Source: Campylobacteraceae bacterium
GTDB lineage: Bacteria > Campylobacterota > Campylobacteria > Campylobacterales > Sulfurovaceae
NCBI GenBank assembly: GCA_027081065.1
Contig: JALWLW010000031.1
Coordinates: forward strand, 1-21,756
DNA length: 21,756 nucleotides
Direction of reading: 5' to 3'
This document shows, piece after piece, positions 15,239 through 21,756 of this stretch. The number at the start of each line of letters is the position of its first letter. The stretch's first letter is position 1. The notes below the pieces were generated by a model. It ran no database searches and had not been told where the DNA came from. It was given only the letters and a program-made list of their open reading frames with translations. A program made the translations under genes and the position numbers.

Positions 15239-16279
15239 ATGAAAATAGATGCAAAGTCTGAAAAAGCGATAGAAGCAAAGGTTTTAGTAGAGGCATTACA
15301 GAGCTATTTTGTAGATAAATTAGATGCTCTTGCTAAAACATTTGGAGAGGGTAAAACATTTCAAGCTGTGGAGTGGTTAAGAGATGAGGGAATCCATGGG
15401 GGAGGGGTTCGTTTTGAATCCAGAGATGAAAATGTATTTAACAGGGCTTCGGTAAATACTTCACAAGTACATTACGATGATGATAGCAATAAAAAACTTG
15501 GTTCTGCTACGGCTATTTCATGTATTATTCATCCTTCAAATCCTCATGCTTCCTCAATGCATATGCATTTCTCATGGACAGAGATGAAAAATGGGCAAGG
15601 TTATTGGCGTTTAATGGCTGACTTAAATCCTTCTTTAGCAATGAACTTTGTAGCTAAAGAGATGTTTACTAATATGCTAAAAGAAGCAGCAGGTGAAAAA
15701 TATTTAGAAGAGGGCTTAGCACAAGGAAATCGTTATTTTGACATTCCTGTCTTAAAACGTACCCGAGGGGTTGCACACTTTTATTTAGAAAATTTTAATG
15801 ATAAAGATTTTGAAACTGATAAAGCGTATGTTGAGCAATTTGCTAAAAAAGTTATTGATGTGTATATTGAAATTGTACAAAAAGCATTGGAAGAAAATAG
15901 TAGCTATACTCAAGAAGAGAGAGAGATTCAAATTGATTACCATACTTTATATCTATTTCAAGTACTCACTTTAGATAGAGGAACAACCTCTGGTTTGTTA
16001 GTTCATAATCAAAATGATGTGGGCATCATGGGGTCTATTCCTTCTCATGTTAACTCTAAGCTCTTAGCTTCTTGGATAGAGCAGATGCCAAAACCTCAAG
16101 ATGAACTCTTAGAAAATATTGTAAAAGTTTTAGGTAATGGAAAAGCTAGTTTGGTAGATGAAGAGAAAAAGAAAAAATTAGCAGAAGTAGTTAGGCTACA
16201 TTATACAAAGTATCCTGAAGCGTTAAGTATGCAAGCTTCAGGAGAGATTGTCCCCTCTACAGTAGATAATCATGCTTAG
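15239..16279 (+). CDS. hemF: Divergent oxygen-dependent coproporphyrinogen III oxidase (HemF-like)
   Basis: The 346-residue protein is longer than typical HemF (about 300). It keeps the family's ordered motifs in altered form: GGGVRFESRDENVFNRASVNTS (54-75), SCIIHPSNPH (94-103), MHMHFSW (107-113), WRLMADLNPS where most HemF have a DLTP-type motif, RGVAHFYLENFN (176-187) and LTLDRGTTSGLL (243-254) with D246-R247. HemF turns coproporphyrinogen III into protoporphyrinogen IX with oxygen, in haem synthesis in the cytoplasm. Organisms of this type usually also have the anaerobic enzyme HemN, so this copy would serve under oxic conditions. The start has AAAGGGTG and an extended -10 box. It faces the dab-associated small genes end to end with a 35-base gap. 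The fold assignment is firm; enzymatic activity is inferred. Confidence 0.85.
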   Translation: MKIDAKSEKAIEAKVLVEALQSYFVDKLDALAKTFGEGKTFQAVEWLRDEGIHGGGVRFESRDENVFNRASVNTSQVHYDDDSNKKLGSATAISCIIHPSNPHASSMHMHFSWTEMKNGQGYWRLMADLNPSLAMNFVAKEMFTNMLKEAAGEKYLEEGLAQGNRYFDIPVLKRTRGVAHFYLENFNDKDFETDKAYVEQFAKKVIDVYIEIVQKALEENSSYTQEEREIQIDYHTLYLFQVLTLDRGTTSGLLVHNQNDVGIMGSIPSHVNSKLLASWIEQMPKPQDELLENIVKVLGNGKASLVDEEKKKKLAEVVRLHYTKYPEALSMQASGEIVPSTVDNHA

Positions 16280-16314
16280 TCTACTTATCTCATTGTAGTA
16301 AGGAGAATTAGGAG

Positions 16315-16563
16315 TTAGTCGCAGTGTCCACCACCACAGCAACCTCCACCACCACCTGGTCGGTCATTTCCTGCAATTACAAATTGACCTCTTTCTACTT
16401 CATGTGAACTAAAAATATGCTTTTTACAGAACTCTTCATTCATTAGTTCTGCTATAGCATTTGAATAGAGAATTGCATCATCTCTCTTTTCAAAACTTTT
16501 CTCTTTTTTGTATTCACTCTTACGAAAACATCCACACTCTAGTGCTACTTGTACCTTGAACAT
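16315..16563 (-). CDS. Small Cys/His protein B, CxC...CxxH with CCGGGHC tail
   Basis: This 82-residue soluble protein is a paralogue of the one encoded just upstream: 19 of the first 51 residues are identical without gaps. Shared positions include ECxCF (C10, C12), the segment around DAI (29-31), M41 and EFCxxH (C46, H49). The four residues C10, C12, C46 and H49 could bind one metal ion. Only this copy has a C-terminal tail of five glycines followed by CCGGGHCD, adding C75, C76, H80 and C81 as possible ligands. I do not recognise a named family. The gene has AAGGA before the ATG and lies 59 bases after its paralogue, with its own possible TATAAT, so it may be read from both the dab transcript and a local promoter. 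A role in metal handling or in regulating the dab transporter is inference. Confidence 0.75.
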   Translation of the reverse strand: MFKVQVALECGCFRKSEYKKEKSFEKRDDAILYSNAIAELMNEEFCKKHIFSSHEVERGQFVIAGNDRPGGGGGCCGGGHCD

Positions 16564-16583
16564 TATAATCCTTTAAAATAATT

Positions 16584-16589
16584 ATTATA
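16584..16589 (-). promoter_or_regulatory. Possible internal promoter before small protein B
   Basis: TATAAT on the minus strand lies in the 59-base gap between the two small paralogues, 20 bases before the ATG at 16563 and ahead of the AAGGA ribosome site. No TG extension or clear -35. It could let protein B be made independently of dabA. Confidence 0.4.
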
Positions 16590-16622
16590 AGTGATAATAG
16601 CCATTAAAGCTTAATTATAACT

Positions 16623-16859
16623 TTATTCATCATCCCAGTCATCTTCTTCCTCAGCAGGAGTTAAAATAGTATGAATAACAATTTCATCTCCTCTATCTTC
16701 TGCTTCAAAGTAATGCGTACGGCAAAACTCTTGGCTCATACGACACTCTAGTATTTTAGCTTTCATAATAGCATCAGCTTTATCTTCATAAGTAAGATTA
16801 TTTTCAAATCCAGATTTTTTAAAACAAGAACATTCATTCTCTATACGTACTGTAAACAT
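16623..16859 (-). CDS. Small Cys/His protein A, CxC...CxxH
   Basis: This 78-residue soluble protein starts 29 bases after the dabA stop, with AAAAAAGGA before the ATG, so it probably belongs to the dab transcript. It carries C10-x-C12 (ECSCFKKS) and C46-x-x-H49 (EFCRTH), the same four potential metal ligands as its paralogue downstream; a further Cys (C39) is not shared. Instead of the paralogue's Gly/Cys tail it ends in an acidic run (EEEDDWDDE). The predicted pattern is strand (MFTVRIE), loop, helix (DKADAIMKAKILECRM), metal-like CxxH turn, strand (DEIVIHTIL). No named family is recognised. Duplication next to a bicarbonate transporter suggests an accessory role, but nothing in the sequence proves it. 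Confidence 0.75.
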   Translation of the reverse strand: MFTVRIENECSCFKKSGFENNLTYEDKADAIMKAKILECRMSQEFCRTHYFEAEDRGDEIVIHTILTPAEEEDDWDDE

Positions 16860-16888
16860 TTTTTTCCTTTTTTATTTAAGCTTTAAAA

Positions 16889-19762
16889 TTAATTTAACTC
16901 TTTAATAACAACAAAGTCACCAAACTCATAAGAGTATACTTTTTTTGCCTCTTTGTCAATAATGACGGGACGAATCCATTCATTGACAATAAAAGGTTTG
17001 GCTATAGAATTTTCAAGGGCTTTTCCTACTTTTTCTAAAGGTGCTTCCATAAAGGTAAGAAGACGTATAGGCTCATGATAGGCTTTTCCCTCTAATAGAA
17101 CTGATTGTGTAGGTAAACCAATTTTTAAGTCAGAGTAGTTTCCGTTAAATACCCCAATATTTGAGACAACATTATGATAAACTTTTGAACCTGCTCCATA
17201 AACTTTATTATCGACAGTAGAGAAGTAGTGTTCCATATTAATCCACTCTCCAACAATTAAGGGGCCATCAAAGATACGGGTTAAAATATCAGCTTCATCA
17301 TTGTCAATTTTCCAATCATAAGAGTGCATAAAAAGACGGTTATTTAGTTTTACATGTTTAGTTGAATTTCTAGGCCCTGCAAAAGCACCCATATTTCCTG
17401 CTAATCCCCATTCAGGTCGTGGCTCTGACCAATCCATGGACTTTACAAACATCTCCTCTTGTGAATTGGTATTAGGGAGGCTTTTCATCCTTTCAGCTCT
17501 GGATTCAAAAGAGGCTTCCTTAAAGTCATTCATCACAATGTTAAAGAGTTTCATCTCTTTTTTAGTAAGAATCTCTGTATCATAAAATTCAACTTCATCA
17601 GTGCTAGTAATGTGAACGGCTGGGATAAACCGAGTCTCAGAAGGAATCACAATACCCTCTTTAGTAAGTGCTTCTCTAACTTCTTTAGTATTTCCCATCA
17701 TACACAAGGCTCTAGCATTAGGTAAAGAGATACTTCCTCCACAAGCACCACAATCAAGTGCTGATTCAAATGGATTATTATCTGATTTTGAACCATGCCC
17801 TACAATGGTAAAGAATTGGGGGAATTTATCGATATTTCCAATAAGTTCTAAAAAGTTTTTGAGGTATTTGACTTTCTCTTCAAGGGTAAATCCAACGTGT
17901 GCCAATTTCTCTTTTTGAGTTTGGTAATCCTCAGGGCTAATCTGATAGTGATTTTTTAATCTATAGATTAATTGTTCTGGTACTTTTTTTGTAAATATCT
18001 CATTTAAAGTAAGATGTTTCCATAATGCTTCTATGGTTTCGTCACTTAATTCTATATGCTCAATAGTTAGTTCTTCTTTTATCATTTTAATATGCATATT
18101 TTTAACATAATTTTCTATGAGTTCAGGTGAAAGTTTATTGAGCGTATAGGTGGTTTTAGGTTTTTGGGGTTTCACTCTTTTAAAGAATTCATCGGTCTTT
18201 TTTGGGAAGAATGTTTTACCAAACAAGTTAACAGAAAACATCCAACCAATTGCTTCAACCATAATGTAGGGAGTATAGGGGTTGTTTTTAAGGTCAGAGA
18301 GGACTTTTTTGGTTGTTTTTTTGATGGTTTTATTGGTAGAATAGTCGTCATATTCTTCAAGTGGTATCTCAAAGACAACATTGCTAGGTTTAACAATAGC
18401 AGGGGCTAAAAGCAGTTCATGGGCTTTGTCAAATTCTACAAAAGCAATAGGAAGCCCCAGGAAACCACCAGCTCCAAAGGTAGTGTATTCCCCTGATGCT
18501 TCAAACTTTCTACGAATGGTTTCTGAGCGAACATCTAGACAAAAAGTAGCCGATGCTAAAGGCATCTCCTCTTCTTCTGCTGTTTTTGTAAACTCATTAA
18601 CATAGGTTTTAATGTAGCTGTCTTCTAAAGATTTCAACCAAATAAATCCCTCTTCTTTTCTTAAGATAGAGACAAAATTTTCTAAAAAAGAGAGAGAGGT
18701 ATCAAGTGTTGGTAGTGCTTTTTGAACCTCTTGAAGTTGTAGAGCATCGAGTTGGTTCTGTTTGTGGATATAGTCATCCATAATTGCTTGATAGTCTCGG
18801 TTATTTTCCATATCATCAATAAATTGACCAGGAAGTTTACCTTTACTCTGTAAAAGTTTCAACGCAACATAAGTGTGGTTATCTTCAATATATTTATCAA
18901 GTTTTTCAAAATCATTAAGCTCTGTATCTTGAGTATTTTTGAGTTCAAAGAAGAGTCTAATTGCCATGTAGTCTATGAGAGAAGAGGGGTAGTTTTTTTG
19001 TGCAAAGTAATTTTCATCTTCTGAACGATATTTAATAAACCCAGCCCAACCATGAAGTTTAATAATATGAGTTAAAAAGTACGCCTCTACATCTTTTACT
19101 TTTAGTGTCTCAAGTGCCTCTTTGACATAAGTTTGGGCATCTCCTTCATAATCAATATTTTCATAAAGTTTAAAAGCATTAAACATCCCTAAATCTCTGT
19201 TTTCCATAGAAATAGTAGTTTGACCCTCATCTAAGAAACGAGAGATATATTCAATAATCTCTTTTTGAATAATCTCTTTTTCATTGGTGTTGAAAATGGC
19301 ATCATGTATCTCATAGAGCGTCATATGCTTTAAAAGCTTTGACATATAAGCTTTTTTATCTTTGCTATAAAGACATTTTTCCTCTAATTTTTTAAGTAAT
19401 TCATCCTCTAGGGTAACTTTTTCAAGCTTTTTATAACTTCTTAAACTCTCCCAGTTGGGACTCACTTCCATAAGAAACTTTTTAGCCTCTTCTTTGTGTG
19501 CTTCAAGCTTATTATCTTTAAGAATTTTTAAAAGGTTTTTTTCAAAAATTTCAAGCTCAATCTTTCCTTGGTTGTACAAGTCAAGATAGTATGAAGCATC
19601 CATATAGACTTTTCCACCAAATATCTCTTGTGCTTTAGGCAGAGCATCTTTGAAGTTCATATCTTCAAAACCCTTTAATGGGTTATGGTGGATAAATGAG
19701 CCAATTGGCCAGTAGTGAGGAATGGTATGCTGAACGGCTGATAATCTTTCTAATATACTCAT
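16889..19762 (-). CDS. dabA: DabA-type inorganic carbon uptake protein (DUF2309)
   Basis: The 957-residue protein belongs to the DUF2309/UPF0753 family, renamed DabA for its role with the membrane protein DabB in energy-driven bicarbonate accumulation. It opens with the family signature HYWPIGSFIHHNPLKGFED. The carbonic-anhydrase-like zinc site is complete: C408 and D410 in TFCLDVRSE (with R412), H656 in VGHGSKS and C671 in LDCGACGG. From memory of the Halothiobacillus protein (C351, D353, H524, C539), the H-to-C spacing of 15 is identical, but the C-to-H spacing is about 75 residues longer. It lacks membrane helices and should sit on the cytoplasmic face bound to its membrane partner. The start ATG overlaps the stop of the preceding membrane-protein gene (ATGA), implying tight co-translation. 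It would raise cytoplasmic bicarbonate for carbon fixation. Confidence 0.94.
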   Translation of the reverse strand: MSILERLSAVQHTIPHYWPIGSFIHHNPLKGFEDMNFKDALPKAQEIFGGKVYMDASYYLDLYNQGKIELEIFEKNLLKILKDNKLEAHKEEAKKFLMEVSPNWESLRSYKKLEKVTLEDELLKKLEEKCLYSKDKKAYMSKLLKHMTLYEIHDAIFNTNEKEIIQKEIIEYISRFLDEGQTTISMENRDLGMFNAFKLYENIDYEGDAQTYVKEALETLKVKDVEAYFLTHIIKLHGWAGFIKYRSEDENYFAQKNYPSSLIDYMAIRLFFELKNTQDTELNDFEKLDKYIEDNHTYVALKLLQSKGKLPGQFIDDMENNRDYQAIMDDYIHKQNQLDALQLQEVQKALPTLDTSLSFLENFVSILRKEEGFIWLKSLEDSYIKTYVNEFTKTAEEEEMPLASATFCLDVRSETIRRKFEASGEYTTFGAGGFLGLPIAFVEFDKAHELLLAPAIVKPSNVVFEIPLEEYDDYSTNKTIKKTTKKVLSDLKNNPYTPYIMVEAIGWMFSVNLFGKTFFPKKTDEFFKRVKPQKPKTTYTLNKLSPELIENYVKNMHIKMIKEELTIEHIELSDETIEALWKHLTLNEIFTKKVPEQLIYRLKNHYQISPEDYQTQKEKLAHVGFTLEEKVKYLKNFLELIGNIDKFPQFFTIVGHGSKSDNNPFESALDCGACGGSISLPNARALCMMGNTKEVREALTKEGIVIPSETRFIPAVHITSTDEVEFYDTEILTKKEMKLFNIVMNDFKEASFESRAERMKSLPNTNSQEEMFVKSMDWSEPRPEWGLAGNMGAFAGPRNSTKHVKLNNRLFMHSYDWKIDNDEADILTRIFDGPLIVGEWINMEHYFSTVDNKVYGAGSKVYHNVVSNIGVFNGNYSDLKIGLPTQSVLLEGKAYHEPIRLLTFMEAPLEKVGKALENSIAKPFIVNEWIRPVIIDKEAKKVYSYEFGDFVVIKELN

Positions 19763-20493
19763 GCGAATATCTCCTTAATTTCCCAAAATGTTAGTAGTAG
19801 AAGTAGTCCAAGAAGTACAAAGTGAATCATTTTTTCTTTAGGGGGTAACTCTACATAGTGAATGTTAGTGTTTGCTTTTCCAAAAACAGTTTTTCCCATA
19901 ATACGCATGGCTAAGATAAAGTTTGCAAAAAATACAAAAAGTACGGTAGCAAACCATAAAATGTTTAAATCAGCGACAAAGATGGTATGGAGAAAAAAGA
20001 TAGCATTAGGAAATGGTGGATAGAGTGCTAAAGTAATAAGGTAAATACTTAAAAACCCTCCCACAAATGGTGTGACAATAATAACACCCGTAACAGGTTG
20101 ATAGTTCGCAGACCCATAATTTAGCTCATAGTGACGACCAATAAAATAGATACCCATAAGTGTAACAATTAACGCAATAGCATAAGGGGTACTTTGTGCA
20201 AGGTCAAACATCATTAAAATAGGTGCATTGACAAAAAGCATATAGTAAGCAAACTTGTAAAAGTTTGTTGTTTGACTTGCTTTATGAAAGGCATACATTG
20301 CTGAAAGTAAAGATACTCCTGCTAAGAAATTAGAGTTCTCTGTTGAGATAATAGAAGACAAAAGCATGCCTACTACCATTAAGGCAGAGGAGAGAAAGAA
20401 AATTTTCTCAGGTTTGAGTTTTATTTTTGTCTCAAACAGTAGGAAGTAGGGGACTCCAGCAAATAAAATAAGTAAAATTAAATTCGTAAACAT
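19759..20493 (-). CDS. Polytopic membrane protein between dabB and dabA
   Basis: The 244-residue protein has about seven or eight hydrophobic helices (roughly 3-20, 32-50, 56-70, 79-98, 102-119, 134-157, 175-197, 222-240). A charged loop HYELNYGSANYQP (121-133) precedes helix six, and LYPPFPNAIFFLHTIF (157-172) recalls the xPPF turn late in NuoL/M/N and Mrp antiporter subunits, so it may be a shortened antiporter-like subunit. I recognise no named family. It has a strong AAGGAGAAG ribosome site 13 bases after dabB and overlaps dabA by four bases (ATGA), so all three products are likely made together. The two-component DAB described in Halothiobacillus needs only DabA and DabB, so this looks like an extra subunit of the transporter in this lineage; that is inference. 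Confidence 0.8.
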   Translation of the reverse strand: MFTNLILLILFAGVPYFLLFETKIKLKPEKIFFLSSALMVVGMLLSSIISTENSNFLAGVSLLSAMYAFHKASQTTNFYKFAYYMLFVNAPILMMFDLAQSTPYAIALIVTLMGIYFIGRHYELNYGSANYQPVTGVIIVTPFVGGFLSIYLITLALYPPFPNAIFFLHTIFVADLNILWFATVLFVFFANFILAMRIMGKTVFGKANTNIHYVELPPKEKMIHFVLLGLLLLLTFWEIKEIFA

Positions 20494-20506
20494 TTTCTAC
20501 TTCTCC

Positions 20507-21756
20507 TTAAAAGATTTTGATGTATTTAATAAAAAATTTTGAGAAGTAAGCTTCTTTTGCCAAAATTTTGTAAAACATCCATTTTCGTGCATTTGGTTCT
20601 TGGGGATTTTTAGGGCTATCAAAAAAGTGTTTTTTGTACATAAAATACCAACCAACCATCATGATAAGTGCTAAGATAGAAAGAATCATGGTTCCTGTTA
20701 CATGTTTGGTAGCAGCCTCATAAAATAATTGTGCTTCTATAGGGTAGAGGTAATGCTCTAACGCCAATCCAAGAACCTCATAACTTAAAATGACAAAGGC
20801 AAAAGCAGAAATAAGATATAGAAGAATCTTAGGAGAGCTTTTTTCTGATGCTTTTAAGAATGATAAGAAAAGCTGTGTTCCCGTTAAGGCTGCAAAAGCT
20901 AAAATAATCACAGCTGCATGTAATTGGAAGAAATCTTCTCCAATAATCTGTTTTACTCCAATATAGATGAGTACAGGTACAATGGTAAAAAGCGTAATGT
21001 AACGAAGCATCTGTTTTTTAGAGGCTTTATTTTTCTTCTCTTTCCAAAAGAGTTCATAGGTGAGTTTTCTTGGGATATTTGGTTCACTTCGTGCATGGTT
21101 GATGATAGAACCTGACCCTAAGAACAGGGATGCTTTAAAGATACCATGAAGCATAAGGTGGTAGATAGCAAGAGAGAATGCACCCAGACCAATTTCCATA
21201 ATCATGTAACCCATTTGCCCCACAGTAGAGTAACCTAGTGAGCGTTTAATGTCGGAGACGACGAGCATGAGTATGGATGCAAAAATGGCTGTGATAAGTC
21301 CCATAATAAAGGCGATGTTTAACACCATTGGGGAGAGTATGATTAAAAATGCTAACTTATTTAAAAGAATAGCTCCTACGTTAACGACTCCTGCATGCAT
21401 TAAGGCTGAAACAGGAGTAGGTGCTTCTGAGGTATAAGGTAACCAATGGTGAAAAGGCATAATGGCAGACTTCATCATTGCAGCAAATAAAAATAACAGA
21501 CCGATAATATAAATGACTGGTTTATGTGCAGATTCACTGTCATACATCTCTACCCATTTAACACCTAACTCCGTTAAATCGAAACTTCCAAAAGTTTTGT
21601 AAGTTAAGACAATGGCGATGATAAATAAAATATCAGCTACTTTATGGGTAATCATTGTCCAACCACCATTTTTTACAGCAGTATTTGATGAAACATTAAA
21701 TGAAACCAGTAGATATAAACTAATACTCATGAGTTGCCATCCAAGGGTAAGGACAA
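20507..21756 (-). CDS. dabB: DabB-type proton-conducting membrane subunit, N-terminus outside the window
   Basis: The frame is open to the right edge: the bases before the internal ATG at 21730 read VLTLGWQL in frame, matching the GWE/QL...SYLL region of NuoL-type proteins, so the true start lies beyond the window. The visible 415 residues contain the antiporter core: KSAIMPFHHWLPYTSEAPTP and VSALMHAGVVNVGAILLNKL, then DIKRSLGYSTVGQMGYMIME and YHLMLHGIFKASLFLGSGS, with the conserved Lys and His residues of proton channels in complex I and Mrp subunits. Its place in front of dabA identifies it as DabB rather than a respiratory subunit. It would couple cation or proton flow to DabA-bound carbon hydration. 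The C-terminal third is less conserved and ends FFIKYIKIF. The gap to the next gene is 13 bases. Confidence 0.9.
   Translation of the reverse strand, partial: VLTLGWQLMSISLYLLVSFNVSSNTAVKNGGWTMITHKVADILFIIAIVLTYKTFGSFDLTELGVKWVEMYDSESAHKPVIYIIGLLFLFAAMMKSAIMPFHHWLPYTSEAPTPVSALMHAGVVNVGAILLNKLAFLIILSPMVLNIAFIMGLITAIFASILMLVVSDIKRSLGYSTVGQMGYMIMEIGLGAFSLAIYHLMLHGIFKASLFLGSGSIINHARSEPNIPRKLTYELFWKEKKNKASKKQMLRYITLFTIVPVLIYIGVKQIIGEDFFQLHAAVIILAFAALTGTQLFLSFLKASEKSSPKILLYLISAFAFVILSYEVLGLALEHYLYPIEAQLFYEAATKHVTGTMILSILALIMMVGWYFMYKKHFFDSPKNPQEPNARKWMFYKILAKEAYFSKFFIKYIKIF

Noticed and set aside
18164..18605. Frames on both strands inside dabA
   Set aside because: The dabA frame is continuous through this area with family motifs on both sides; the alternatives are compositional shadows.
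20507..21756. Respiratory complex I subunit NuoL
   Set aside because: The sequence is NuoL-like, but no other nuo genes are present and the next genes lead directly to dabA, which fits DabB.

Overview
The window looks like chromosomal DNA from an autotrophic member of the Campylobacterota (Epsilonproteobacteria), probably a sulfur or hydrogen oxidiser of the Sulfurimonas/Sulfurovum type. This rests on the AT-rich sequence, the two-subunit ATP-citrate lyase (aclBA) of the reductive TCA cycle, a DabA/DabB-type inorganic carbon transporter, extended -10 promoters of the TGnTATAAT type, and short two-component genes. Genus assignment is inference. No rRNA, tRNA, CRISPR array, transposase or phage gene was seen, and no gene-free stretch exceeds about 210 bases.

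Layout, left to right. (1) 1-1101, minus strand: a small secreted protein followed by an outer-membrane beta-barrel protein that runs off the left edge. (2) 1303-4990, plus strand: a secreted multi-domain Ig-like protein, then a secreted zinc metalloprotease gene broken by two lesions, a frameshift in a T run behind the signal peptide and an in-frame TGA. (3) 5203-6129, plus strand: a TTG-started lipoprotein nuclease of the DRGH (NucA/Serratia) family behind a palindromic promoter. The preceding gap seems to hold a decayed histidine-kinase tail. (4) 6156-7725, minus strand: an OmpR-type response regulator and its overlapping histidine kinase, probably read from a leaderless promoter. (5) 7828-10977, minus strand: aclB and aclA, followed by a hairpin.

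(6) 11071-12760, minus strand: a TrpG/PabA glutamine amidotransferase and a GT-C-like polytopic membrane protein. (7) 12925-13359, plus strand: a thioredoxin-fold lipoprotein that overlaps tail to tail with a REC-GGDEF-EAL protein (13345-15054, minus). (8) 15239-16279, plus strand: a divergent HemF-like coproporphyrinogen oxidase. (9) 16315-21756, minus strand: an apparent operon of dabB (5' end outside the window), an unnamed polytopic membrane protein, dabA, and two small paralogous Cys/His proteins.

The strongest biological theme is carbon fixation: aclBA cleaves citrate in the reductive TCA cycle, and the dab cluster should supply bicarbonate about 6 kb away. The parts least explained by known families are the extra membrane protein coupled to dabA by an ATGA overlap, and the tandem small proteins that share a CxC...CxxH pattern. 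Together these could be accessory parts of a Campylobacterota-type DAB system; this is inference. The left third holds exported proteins and shows gene decay, so it reads as accessory DNA.
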